From NCBI GenBank assembly GCA_965246745.1, contig OZ251980.1, positions 1,116,001-1,180,000 of the forward strand: DNA of 64,000 nucleotides, written 5' to 3'. The translations under genes and the position numbers were made by a program. Positions within the stretch are counted from its first letter, which is position 1; every line of letters begins with the position of its first letter. Positions 1-7,896 of this stretch are shown here, piece by piece. This stretch comes from JANXMY01 sp965246745. GTDB lineage: Bacteria; Armatimonadota; Armatimonadia; Armatimonadales; Capsulimonadaceae. A model generated the notes under the pieces. It had not been told where the DNA came from. It was given only the letters and a program-made list of their open reading frames with translations, and searched no databases.

Positions 1-183
1 GATCGAGGGAATGGGCGAAAGACAAAAGGCCGCGCCCATCTTTTAGAATGAAACGCGGCCAATGAGAAGACTTATAGTGATCCACAAAGCCTGGCAGCTT
101 GTGGTTTCATTATACCGTGCCAATGGGCTATTTGTCAGCCCCTAAGCCGGGGTTTTCTCACTCTAGCACACGGAGGAGAGATT

Positions 184-621
184 ATGGAACTAAATACGAG
201 TCAGAGTTACTTTGATTTGACGCCACGAGAGAAGAGAAACATCGAAAGGCAGCACAAGCTATACGAGCAGAATAGCTTTGAGGAGGTCAAGGGTTGGGCG
301 GCAGAGGGTTTTATTTCCGTTTATGCCGTGGGGGGAAATCGGTCTGACGACGAGTATCAGGATAGAGCTGTTGTTCACATCGCGATTTTCCGTGGTCAAA
401 CATTGGTTCACGAAGGTGACGTTTTTCTTCCATACACTGACAATCCAAAAGTTGTCTACCTAACAAGGGGCAACGTAAACGATTTAGGACCATACGTTCC
501 GCTGATGGTACGCGCCATCTCCAGAAAGCTGTATATGTCTTATCTCCGTGATGAACAACGCCTAAAATGGGCGTTTGTTGGACTAAAGGCAAAGTCAGGA
601 GATGACAAATGCACTCAGTAA
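184..621 (+). CDS. Hypothetical protein of the integrated element
   Basis: A 145-residue soluble protein with no signal peptide or membrane segment. The start is supported by a GGAGGAGA Shine-Dalgarno sequence 4 to 5 bases before the ATG. The N-terminal third is charged and probably helical, and the rest looks alpha/beta. I recognise no family. Its last codons overlap the primase gene by 13 bases, so the two are very probably co-transcribed and it may be a replication accessory protein, which is inference from position only. Confidence 0.6.
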   Translation: MELNTSQSYFDLTPREKRNIERQHKLYEQNSFEEVKGWAAEGFISVYAVGGNRSDDEYQDRAVVHIAIFRGQTLVHEGDVFLPYTDNPKVVYLTRGNVNDLGPYVPLMVRAISRKLYMSYLRDEQRLKWAFVGLKAKSGDDKCTQ

Positions 622-2918
622 CAAATGGCGTTTGCCAGGTGGACAACCTCCCCTGTGTCTTGACCGATGCTGACCAATGGGTCTGTTGGCAGCCCGAAGA
701 CCGCAACGGCAAGATTACAAAGCCGCCGTACAGCCCCAGCGGTGGGCGGGCAAGTGTAGCAGACCCAGAGACATGGTCTGACTTCGAGACGGCGCGGAGC
801 GCATCGCAGGAACGGTTCGATGGGCGCTTGGGCTTCGTGTTCACGGATGAAGACAACTTCGCAGGCATGGATATTGACGATTGCAGGGACCCTGAGACTG
901 GCAAAATCACGCCAAAGGCTCAGTACATGATTGCAACGCTGAATAGCTACACAGAAATCAGCCCCAGCGGCACAGGCGTACATATCATAGTTCGTCTTGA
1001 TGAACAAGGCGAAGGTAAGCGCGGTGGCGGTTACGAGATGTACCATCACAGTCGCTACTTCACTGTGACAGGCAACAGACTTGAAGGCATACCAGATGAA
1101 GTTGCTTGGCGCGATGCCGAATGGAAGCAAGTGTACCGAATGGCCTTCCCAAAAGTGCAGACACACGCTTTGTCTGTCTGTGAGGAAAAGCCCGCTCTTG
1201 TCGCCGCAACAACACACAGGGAGGGGCAACCGACTGACGAGCAAGTGCTAGAAAAGGCGTCAAAGTCGAAGAGCAAAGACAAGTTCTTGCGCCTTTACGA
1301 AGACGGCGACATGAAAGATTACTCCGGCGACCACAGCACGGCAGATCTTGCCTTGTGCCGCATACTAGCCTTCTATTGTGGGCCTGACGGCTACGACCAG
1401 ATTGAGCGCCTTGTCTCGGCGTCTGCTCTCGGCAAGCGTGAGAAGTGGGAACGGGAAGACTACCGGATAGCGACAATTCAGAAAGCCATTGACGATCAAC
1501 ACGAGTTCTATGACTGGTCAGGTCGCAGCATGTCGTTCGTCATCGACCCACAGGCCGTGAACGACACGGAGGTAGGCAACGCGCACAGGCTCCACAGGCA
1601 ATACGGGCAGGACATACGGTACATCAGCGAGTTCAAGAAGTGGGCTGTATGGACCGGCGATCTCTGGCGGATTGGTGACGCCGACCTCGTAAAGCGAATG
1701 GCGCTCGAAACAGTCAAGGGCATCTTGCACGAGGCGGCAGAGGCAAACGGAGACAGGCGGCAAGCCCTTATTAGGCACGCCTACAAGTCCGAGACGGCTC
1801 GCGGGGTCGAGAATATGGTTAGCCTGACTAGGCTCCTTGACGGCGTTACAATGTCCGCCGAAGGACTAGACTCCAAGCCGTGGCTGCTCAACGTGGCGAA
1901 CGGGACGGTTGACCTGAGAACCGGCACACTGCGCGAGGCTGACAGGGCGGACATGCTCACGAAGCAGGTTCCAATCCTGTTTGACGCCGACGCGAAATGC
2001 CCCACTTTCGACGCCTTCTTGGCCCGAGTTGTGCCGGACGTGGAGACGCGCTCGTTCTTGAAACGGGCCGTCGGCTACTCGCTTACTGGCGTGGTGAGGG
2101 AACACGCGCTTTTCTTCTTGTACGGCTCTGGCAAGAACGGCAAGAGTACGTTTACATCTGTCATCGAGTCGCTTCTTGGTGATATGTGGACAAAGACGCG
2201 CTCTAACGTGTTGATGGTCTCCCAGTCTGGCGCGGGTCAGGGGGCGACGCCTGAGCTTGCTCAACTCAAAGGCAAGCGGCTTGTGACTGTGACGGAAATC
2301 TCGTCGGGGTCGCGGCTTGACGAGGCGCTCATCAAAGACATGACCGGCGGCGACCGCATCTCGGCACGCAGCCTCTACTCTGAGCCGTTCACGTATATCC
2401 CGACGCATAAGGTTTGGATGTACGGCAACCACAAGCCGGACATCAGAGGGACAGACCCCGGTATCTGGCGGCGCGTCAACCTCATTCCTTTCCACGAAAT
2501 TATCACACAGGAGGAGTGCGATCTGGCACTTGGCGACAAGCTGGCCGCCGAGCTTCCTGGCATCTTGAACTGGGGATTAGAGGGCTGCTTAGAATGGCAG
2601 ATGCAAGGACTAGGCGAACCCGCCGAGGTCATAAAGGCGACGCAGGAGTATCGTGACGAGATGGACTCCATCAGTCTATTCGTCGCCGAATGCTGCGAAG
2701 CAGGGATGACGTACCGGATCGGCTCTACTGCGCTGTATGAAGCATACAGACAAAATTGTGCTGACCTGGGTGAGATGTACAAATCGTTAAAACTGTTCAG
2801 CCAAGCCATAAAGGAGAAGGGCTACAACAAAGGCCGCATGACCGACGGTAAGATGACGTTCGAGGGACTGCGCCTTATTCCCGTCGCGGGTGCGCTGGAC
2901 AAAGAGGCTCAGGACTAG
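609..2918 (+). CDS. Primase-helicase: PrimPol-like N-terminus with D5/P4-type SF3 helicase
   Basis: A 769-residue replication initiator of the phage/plasmid P4 primase type. Residues 10-175 resemble the bifunctional primase-polymerase fold: GMDIDD at 86-91 supplies metal-binding acids, SPSGTGVHI lies near 118-126 and SRYFTVTGN near 148. A D5-type linker spans about 320-480. The SF3 ATPase has Walker A GSGKNGKST at 506-514. The ATG follows AGGAG by seven bases. Known relatives prime and unwind DNA of satellites, phages and integrative plasmids, so this gene probably drives autonomous replication of the excised element. The inverted repeat just downstream (2946-3040) is a candidate origin. Confidence 0.9.
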   Translation: MHSVTNGVCQVDNLPCVLTDADQWVCWQPEDRNGKITKPPYSPSGGRASVADPETWSDFETARSASQERFDGRLGFVFTDEDNFAGMDIDDCRDPETGKITPKAQYMIATLNSYTEISPSGTGVHIIVRLDEQGEGKRGGGYEMYHHSRYFTVTGNRLEGIPDEVAWRDAEWKQVYRMAFPKVQTHALSVCEEKPALVAATTHREGQPTDEQVLEKASKSKSKDKFLRLYEDGDMKDYSGDHSTADLALCRILAFYCGPDGYDQIERLVSASALGKREKWEREDYRIATIQKAIDDQHEFYDWSGRSMSFVIDPQAVNDTEVGNAHRLHRQYGQDIRYISEFKKWAVWTGDLWRIGDADLVKRMALETVKGILHEAAEANGDRRQALIRHAYKSETARGVENMVSLTRLLDGVTMSAEGLDSKPWLLNVANGTVDLRTGTLREADRADMLTKQVPILFDADAKCPTFDAFLARVVPDVETRSFLKRAVGYSLTGVVREHALFFLYGSGKNGKSTFTSVIESLLGDMWTKTRSNVLMVSQSGAGQGATPELAQLKGKRLVTVTEISSGSRLDEALIKDMTGGDRISARSLYSEPFTYIPTHKVWMYGNHKPDIRGTDPGIWRRVNLIPFHEIITQEECDLALGDKLAAELPGILNWGLEGCLEWQMQGLGEPAEVIKATQEYRDEMDSISLFVAECCEAGMTYRIGSTALYEAYRQNCADLGEMYKSLKLFSQAIKEKGYNKGRMTDGKMTFEGLRLIPVAGALDKEAQD

Positions 2919-2945
2919 GAAGGCCGGTCAAGGGCCGACCTGAAG

Positions 2946-3040
2946 GGTCCGAAGGGTTCCGAGCCGTTTTATGTAAACTTTTTACAGTTTGCGTCTCGTG
3001 GAGATAGTTCTTCTAGTTATCCTTCGGAACCCTTCGGATC
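2946..3040. repeat. Inverted repeat around an AT-rich core, candidate replication origin
   Basis: Arms of about 17 bases (2946-2962 and 3024-3040, one mismatch, core CCGAAGGGTTCC) flank an AT-rich stretch containing GTAAACTTTTTAC. The left arm itself contains a near-direct repeat of GAAGGGTCC. It lies immediately after the primase-helicase gene, the usual place for the origin of a P4-like replicon. A strong hairpin acting as a terminator is the alternative, but no T-run follows it. Confidence 0.4.
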
Positions 3041-3168
3041 ACTCGGATTTTGGTCATTTTAGGCGGTCCATGGCCGGCGTCATATAGACTTCCGACGACA
3101 ATATAAGCATTACATACAAGGCCACCACCCTGTGTATTGATGCAGCAAGGAAAAAAGGAAATACAGAC

Positions 3169-3729
3169 ATGGAAATCGTCAAATCAGTAGCACCCGTAAA
3201 ATGGGAATGGACACCGCAACGAGAGCAGGCAGCAAGCCTGCTCGCTCTGGGCCAGCTTTCGGAAACAAAGATCGCAGCTCAAGTCGGGGTTGACCGCAAC
3301 ACAATATGGTTCTGGAAACAGGCACCTGAGTTCGTGGCGGAAATTCGTTCTCTGACAGACTTCGTTCGAGCGTCCATCATGGAAGAAGGTATAGCAGTCA
3401 AGGCGAACCGGATTGCGCACCTTGACGAGCGCCACCGGAGGCTAAAGCAGATTGTTGACGAACGGGCGGAATACTTCGCCTCACACGAAGACCCGGAAGT
3501 TCGTGACGCTCCGGGTGTGACGACGGGGCTACTCATTCAACAGAGGCGGATCGTTGGTACAGGACGTGCAGCAACAGAAATCGTTGAGTACGTCGTTGAT
3601 ACGGCCTTGCTTCGAGAGACACGTTCACTTGAAGAACACGCTGCCCGCGAGATGGGACAATGGACAGACAAGTCGGAGGTGAACGTAAACCAAAAGTTAT
3701 GGGTCGGGATTGACATTGACCGGATATGA
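3169..3729 (+). CDS. HTH protein resembling phage terminase small subunits
   Basis: A 186-residue protein. Residues 15-55 form a helix-turn-helix (LGQLSETKIAAQVGVDRNTI) followed by WFWKQAPEF, a pattern typical of the small-terminase-like HTH proteins of phages and satellites. The middle (65-115) is strongly helical and charged, and the C-terminus is short. The start is preceded by AAGGAAAT. In a phage this would recognise packaging DNA. No large terminase subunit is in the window, so it may instead redirect a helper phage or act as a regulator. Confidence 0.6.
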   Translation: MEIVKSVAPVKWEWTPQREQAASLLALGQLSETKIAAQVGVDRNTIWFWKQAPEFVAEIRSLTDFVRASIMEEGIAVKANRIAHLDERHRRLKQIVDERAEYFASHEDPEVRDAPGVTTGLLIQQRRIVGTGRAATEIVEYVVDTALLRETRSLEEHAAREMGQWTDKSEVNVNQKLWVGIDIDRI

Positions 3730-3893
3730 TGACGTACATCGAGCCTAAGCTTCCTGTAGAAGTTTACGAGGTGGGTCTTAGTCCTCTCTTGGGGTTCCAC
3801 AAGCTCACGGTAAGCTTTGGTGTCACCGGGAAGGTTCACAGAAGAAGGGGCAGGCTTTCGCCTGCCCTACCCTATTCACTGAATTGTCTATGA
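3726..3893 (+). CDS. Possible small ORF coupled to the HTH gene
   Basis: A 55-codon frame whose ATG overlaps the stop of the HTH gene as ATGA, followed at once by a second ATG. The translation is unremarkable, with a basic stretch (HRRRGR) near the end. It runs through a perfect GGGCAGGC/GCCTGCCC hairpin (3848-3867) that could instead end transcription of the upstream gene. Coding status is uncertain. Confidence 0.25.
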   Translation: MMTYIEPKLPVEVYEVGLSPLLGFHKLTVSFGVTGKVHRRRGRLSPALPYSLNCL

Positions 3894-3903
3894 CGACGTA
3901 CCG

Positions 3904-4437
3904 TTATTGATGGACGTAGTCGCTAGGCACCCATCCGTCTTTTCCATTGTATGCACCGCCTTTAATCCGCACATGATAGACAGACGCACCAGTCAAGTAG
4001 TGGTCACGATTAACGACGATCACCGGGGTATCGTCATCGACAATGTACGCTTCACCGCTCTTCTCCAATTTTGACAGAGCTTCGGTATTGCTAGCGGCGA
4101 TGTCATTGACAATCTGGGAGGCGACATATTCAGTCGTCGCCACGAGAACAGGCTGCCCGTTGTAGTCGAGACGTGCTGATGTTGTAGACGTCCCCGCCTG
4201 CGGATGAACCGGAGCCGATGTATTTGGAGGCGGATTGCCGGTAGGAGTTGGGGGCGCAGACGTATAGGCTGGCGGCAAGTCTGTCGGCTGAGAAGTTGAC
4301 GTATCGGGTTTATTCGTAGATGGCGGTAATGACATCAGGAGAAATACGCCCCCGGCGACCAGGAAGGGCAGCATGAAAAGACAGCCAATCGCTTTGCTGC
4401 ATCCCTTCTGTTCCGCCGTCTGATGTCTGTTGGTCAT
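3904..4437 (-). CDS. Membrane-anchored protein with C-terminal SH3-like domain
   Basis: A 177-residue protein. A short cytoplasmic N-terminus precedes one hydrophobic segment (about residues 17-37, LFMLPFLVAGGVFLLM), then a long Pro/Thr/Ser-rich linker (40-90). The C-terminal half ends in a pattern like bacterial SH3 domains (AYNGKDGWVPSDYVH). Such domains usually bind peptidoglycan or peptide ligands outside the membrane. It is convergent to the HTH gene and behaves like cargo of the element. Function is unknown; a surface or superinfection-related role is speculation. Confidence 0.6.
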   Translation of the reverse strand: MTNRHQTAEQKGCSKAIGCLFMLPFLVAGGVFLLMSLPPSTNKPDTSTSQPTDLPPAYTSAPPTPTGNPPPNTSAPVHPQAGTSTTSARLDYNGQPVLVATTEYVASQIVNDIAASNTEALSKLEKSGEAYIVDDDTPVIVVNRDHYLTGASVYHVRIKGGAYNGKDGWVPSDYVHQ

Positions 4438-4467
4438 GTCGATTTCAGTCCTTTTCAGTTGCTCGTA

Positions 4468-4494
4468 GAAAAGGGGCGGAGTTCAACCCGCCCC
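4468..4494 (-). terminator. Rho-independent terminator downstream of the 158-residue gene
   Basis: Read on the minus strand this is a seven-base-pair GC stem (GGGGCGG/CCGCCCC) followed directly by TTTTC. It lies between the minus-strand gene ending at 4626 and the next minus-strand gene starting at 4437, separating them into two units. Confidence 0.55.
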
Positions 4495-4625
4495 AGTCAC
4501 ATCTTCATTTGTCACATCTTCATTCTAACGTGAAGAATACAATCAGTCCCGCAATAGTTGCGAACAGACCCGACACTAAGACTGTTCTGGTGCCGAAGTG
4601 CGGGTCATGTTCGTCAAGAAGCCGG

Positions 4626-5102
4626 TCAAACAGCTTCCGCAAGTTCATCCTCCTTAGCCGGTGTCAGCGACATCCGCAGACGAGCCACCGCCCGCTCCGC
4701 CGCCGCGAGTTCTTTCTTCAAGTCGTCCTCCGTCTTGTCGCCCTTCCGATAGTCGGCGGCGATAGTCTCCAATTCCGCCTTATTTTTCTCGAACCATTCC
4801 ATAATGACTTCAGCCAGAAGCTGGGCCACCGGACGCTCTGCCGCCTTTGCCGCCCCGGTAATCGTTCCGTGGTCATGCTCGCTGAAGTGGGGCCATGCCC
4901 AGACAACTTCGTTCTCGCTTGGGATGCCAAGAACCCGCTTGTCCTTCCGGGTGAACAGCTTGCCCGTCTCCGGGTTGACGTCCTTCGCCGTCACGAGGTC
5001 GTCACGCTGGACGGCGGACTTCATCGCTTTGAGTCCGGCCAGCAGGCCGCTCTGCGTTGTCTCGGTCATGTTCTCGGTTGTCGTCTCGTTCTTCTTTGTC
5101 AT
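4626..5102 (-). CDS. Hypothetical charged protein of the element
   Basis: A 158-residue acidic-basic, largely helical protein. A central segment is rich in aromatic residues (VVWAWPHFSEHDH near 67-79), and the C-terminal 60 residues look like a coiled coil (EKNKAELETIAADYRKGDK onward). The ATG is preceded by AGGAG at good spacing, which supports the start. No known family recognised. Its neighbours are also unknown cargo genes. Confidence 0.55.
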   Translation of the reverse strand: MTKKNETTTENMTETTQSGLLAGLKAMKSAVQRDDLVTAKDVNPETGKLFTRKDKRVLGIPSENEVVWAWPHFSEHDHGTITGAAKAAERPVAQLLAEVIMEWFEKNKAELETIAADYRKGDKTEDDLKKELAAAERAVARLRMSLTPAKEDELAEAV

Positions 5103-5353
5103 CTCGGTCTCCTAGTGTTGGTCTTCAGGCGTGCGCCTGGTGCATACCGCGTAGAACAAGAACGTCACCCATAATCGGTCCTGGGTACTTGCCAGAGCCG
5201 CCGTCTTCGTTCAGTCTCTCTATCTAGCGTGTATGTATATATTATGGCTCACAGCCAGACACCAGATTATCCGCGCAACCCCACAAGCTACTTCAACGCC
5301 GATTGCAAAGGTACGCAAGATAAAAAAGGTAAGTGTCTGTGTTTAGGTTTCGG

Positions 5354-5578
5354 TCATCCTTGTTTGTGACCTTCTTGCTTTTCTCGGTCACGCCTTGCCT
5401 GTTGTGCCGTCCGCATTCTCCGCTTCGCCTCCTCAGTGAACGGCTTGCCTGCGCCTTTGGGCCTGCCCCCTAGCCTGCCGTTCACCTGTGCCGCCGCCGC
5501 CTTCCTCTGTGTCTTGACCCGCCCCATCATCGCAGCGGCTTCACTCAGAAGTCTGCCGTCGTCAGTCTCTCTCTCCAT
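5354..5578 (-). CDS. Small basic protein divergent from the recombinase
   Basis: A 74-residue protein rich in Arg, Lys and Ala. A GGRPKGAGKPFTEEAKRRM stretch (37-55) resembles short DNA-binding or AT-hook-like segments. A TATAAT box and a GGAGG Shine-Dalgarno sequence lie just upstream. The promoter mirrors that of the divergent recombinase (see 5597-5671), so this protein is a reasonable candidate for a regulator of excision, though nothing in its sequence proves it. Confidence 0.55.
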   Translation of the reverse strand: MERETDDGRLLSEAAAMMGRVKTQRKAAAAQVNGRLGGRPKGAGKPFTEEAKRRMRTAQQARRDREKQEGHKQG

Positions 5579-5596
5579 TTGACGCCTCCAAATACC

Positions 5597-5671
5597 ATTA
5601 TACCTACCGTTGGGAAATTAACCAATTCATTCAGCAATCTAAGCCATATTTAACCCAACGCAGGGTATAAT
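5597..5671. promoter_or_regulatory. Symmetrical divergent promoter with shared operator half-sites
   Basis: Reading outward in both directions the same elements appear. ATTATACC at 5597-5604 is the -10 box of the minus gene in reverse, followed by CCGTTGGG. On the other side ACCCAACGC precedes GGTATAAT ending at 5671, the -10 box for the recombinase. The two halves form an imperfect inverted repeat of about 23 bases per arm. One regulator binding both CGTTGGG sites could control the divergent genes together. Confidence 0.5.
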
Positions 5672-5730
5672 ATAAGAGAGAGTTTCAATCGGCCCGGTGG
5701 TTCGAGCCGGACGCAATCAGGAGAACAGAA

Positions 5731-7896
5731 ATGTCAAAGATATGCAAGGCCGTGGTTTATTGCCGCGTGTCAACAGAAGACCAGGCAGAGAACGGAACAA
5801 GCCTAGAGACGCAAGAAATTAGCTGCCGTCGCAAGGCGGCGGATTTATCCGCTCAGGTTGTCAGCGTGTACAAAGACGAGGGGGTTTCGGGAGGCTTTTT
5901 GCTGACACGACCCGGCATTCAGGCGGCGCTTGCCGACATTGAAACCGGGCGTGCTGATATGTTGATCGTTTACAGCATTTCGCGCCTCAGCCGAGATGTT
6001 GAGCATCAGCAAATAATCAAGAAAAATGTGGCAAGCGTGAACGCCAAACTTGTCATCTGTGATATGCCTATTGAAGACACAGAAGAAGGCGATCTGATGT
6101 TCAGCATGTTCGGCAGCTTCGCGCAATACGAAAAGAAGCTAATCCGAAAACGCTGCATGGGAGGCCGCCGACGCCTGGCTGAGAACGGGCTGCAACCCAG
6201 CAGAGGAAAGCACCCCTACGGGTATCGTGTCGTCACAAAAGCAGAGGCCGCTGTGAACAAGTACCCTGGTGTCGCCGCAGGGAAATATGTGATTGTTGAA
6301 GAACAGGCCAGATGGGTCCGCGAAATGTTCGCTCTGTGCGCCGGTGGTGAAAGTGTCTACAGGATCGCCCGTATTCTGCAAGCCCGAGGTATTCCTACCC
6401 CCGGCAACGCAACCGAGTGGAGGTCAACAACCATACGTCATATACTCGAAAACACCACATACAAAGGAGTGGCCTCTGCCCTGCGGTTCGAGTCACGGTA
6501 CGACGAGTCAAGAGTCGCTGACGGCAAGAAGTCGTTCTATCCGGTTTTGGCACCTCCTGAACGCTGGGTGCTTATCCCAGCCCCGCCCATTGTTGACGAA
6601 GAAACTTGGCAAGCGTGCCAAGAGCGGATAGCTTTGAACAGGCGCTTGCTCGGCGGTGCCCCGTCACGGAAGTATATGCTGTCAGGTCTGCTGAAATGCC
6701 CGCTGTGCGGCAACATGATGGCAGGGCGGAAAGATGGCAAAGACCTTCAGTATCAGTCGTACAAGTGCCAGAGCCACGCGAAATCAAGCTCCTCATCCGG
6801 CATTGTGTGCAACCCCAAGCGATACAACGCGCTTCTGCTGGAAACCCTTGTGACGACCGGCCTTGTTACAACGGCACGGCAGCCCGAGCTTGTGGCAGAG
6901 GCAATCGCGGCGTATGACCAGCACGAAAAAGCGAAGTGGGCCGACAGCTCCGCAGAAGAGTTTGCAAGGCTTGAAGCAGAGCTAAAGGCTGCTCTGTCAC
7001 GCGAGCGTAAGATAGCCGAGGCACAGATTGATGCTTTGACACAAGGCCGCAGCACAGACGTTTACGACAAGATGCTGACAGAGATAAGCGACCGAAAAAC
7101 TGTCCTGAACGCTCGCCTCCGTGAAATTGCGCCAAGTAAAGGTCCAGAACACAGAGAGAAGCCGCTGGATAGTGCGGCGAAAGTGGTAAAATTAGTATCC
7201 AGCATAGAGAAGGTTCTGCTCGCCGAAGAATTGACGTCGGCAGAGAAGCAGAAAGTCCTTGCAAGCATCATTGATTTTGCACAGCCGACTGAAGAAGGCG
7301 TCTTAATCCGGCTCAGGAGTTTAACTAATCAAATGATACTCGTCATTGACAACTACGATTCGTTTACTTACAACTTGGTGCAGTATCTCGGCGAGATGGG
7401 CGCGGAGCTGGATGTCCGGCGCAATGATGCGGTCTTGCTTTCGGAGATCGCAGCGCTGAAGCCGGAGAAGATCGTCATCTCGCCCGGTCCCGGCACGCCC
7501 GATGACGCGGGGGTGACGCTGGAGCTGATCCAAGAGTTTGGGCGAACGGTTCCCATCTTCGGGGTCTGCCTCGGCTTGCAGGCGATGGGGCAGGCGATGG
7601 GCGGGCGGGTGGTTCGGGCGGACAAGATGATGCACGGAAAAACGTCTCTTGTTACTCATCAAGGGCAGGGCGTGTTTGCCGGGCTGCCGTCGCCGCTGAC
7701 GGCCACGCGCTACCATTCGCTGGTGGTCGAGCCGTCGTCGCTGCCGGAATGCCTCCAAGTGACGGCGACGGCGGAAGACGGCGAGATCATGGGCCTGCGG
7801 CATAAACAGTGGCCGCTGGAAGCGGTGCAGTTTCACCCGGAAGCGATTTTGACCGAGCACGGCAAGCAGATGTTAAAGACGTTTTTGGAGCGCTGA
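5731..7896 (+). CDS. Large serine recombinase (integrase), read in frame into TrpG
   Basis: Residues 5-150 are the resolvase-type catalytic domain with nucleophile Ser14 (YCRVST) and the SRLSRD motif near 84-89. Residues 160-300 are the recombinase domain. A zinc ribbon uses Cys323, Cys326, Cys346 and Cys360, and a coiled coil spans about 415-500. These are the parts of phage-type large serine integrases. About 534 residues belong to the recombinase. No stop follows: the frame continues through residue 535, the TrpG initiator Met at 7333, to give a 721-residue reading frame. AGGAG at 5719 supports the start. It should carry out integration and, with a directionality factor, excision. Confidence 0.9.
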   Translation: MSKICKAVVYCRVSTEDQAENGTSLETQEISCRRKAADLSAQVVSVYKDEGVSGGFLLTRPGIQAALADIETGRADMLIVYSISRLSRDVEHQQIIKKNVASVNAKLVICDMPIEDTEEGDLMFSMFGSFAQYEKKLIRKRCMGGRRRLAENGLQPSRGKHPYGYRVVTKAEAAVNKYPGVAAGKYVIVEEQARWVREMFALCAGGESVYRIARILQARGIPTPGNATEWRSTTIRHILENTTYKGVASALRFESRYDESRVADGKKSFYPVLAPPERWVLIPAPPIVDEETWQACQERIALNRRLLGGAPSRKYMLSGLLKCPLCGNMMAGRKDGKDLQYQSYKCQSHAKSSSSSGIVCNPKRYNALLLETLVTTGLVTTARQPELVAEAIAAYDQHEKAKWADSSAEEFARLEAELKAALSRERKIAEAQIDALTQGRSTDVYDKMLTEISDRKTVLNARLREIAPSKGPEHREKPLDSAAKVVKLVSSIEKVLLAEELTSAEKQKVLASIIDFAQPTEEGVLIRLRSLTNQMILVIDNYDSFTYNLVQYLGEMGAELDVRRNDAVLLSEIAALKPEKIVISPGPGTPDDAGVTLELIQEFGRTVPIFGVCLGLQAMGQAMGGRVVRADKMMHGKTSLVTHQGQGVFAGLPSPLTATRYHSLVVEPSSLPECLQVTATAEDGEIMGLRHKQWPLEAVQFHPEAILTEHGKQMLKTFLER
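7333..7896 (+). CDS. trpG: Anthranilate synthase glutaminase subunit
   Basis: A 187-residue class I glutamine amidotransferase beginning MILVIDNYDSFTYN. The catalytic triad is Cys79 (GVCLG), His168 and Glu170 (FHPE). It supplies ammonia from glutamine to TrpE for anthranilate synthesis and may also serve PabB. The residue after GVCLG is Leu rather than the common His. An AGGAG lies 13 bases before the ATG, so separate initiation is possible although the frame is fused to the upstream recombinase. trpE is not in the window and should lie beyond the left end of the element. The stop overlaps the next start (TGATG). Confidence 0.95.
   Translation: MILVIDNYDSFTYNLVQYLGEMGAELDVRRNDAVLLSEIAALKPEKIVISPGPGTPDDAGVTLELIQEFGRTVPIFGVCLGLQAMGQAMGGRVVRADKMMHGKTSLVTHQGQGVFAGLPSPLTATRYHSLVVEPSSLPECLQVTATAEDGEIMGLRHKQWPLEAVQFHPEAILTEHGKQMLKTFLER

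Larger units (their letters stand above)
1..7332. mobile_element. Integrated element (right part) inserted at the start of trpG
   Basis: This segment carries a phage/plasmid-type primase-helicase, an HTH protein resembling terminase small subunits, several unknown small genes and a large serine recombinase at the extreme right. The recombinase frame enters trpG without a stop, so the right attachment junction must lie at or just before the trpG ATG at 7333. The left end is outside the window. G+C is visibly lower than in the flanking chromosome, Shine-Dalgarno sites are common, and none of the chromosomal long inverted repeats occurs here. No capsid, tail or portal gene is visible, so a phage satellite or integrative plasmid-like element is as likely as a prophage. 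Confidence 0.8.

Noticed and set aside
5244..5369. 41-codon plus-strand frame with several cysteines before the small basic gene
   Set aside because: It overlaps the 3' end of the minus-strand gene, has no Shine-Dalgarno sequence and no recognisable features beyond the cysteines.
7290..7340. A tRNA gene as the attachment site of the element
   Set aside because: No tRNA-like fold is present at the junction; the target is the protein gene trpG, as is common for large serine integrases.
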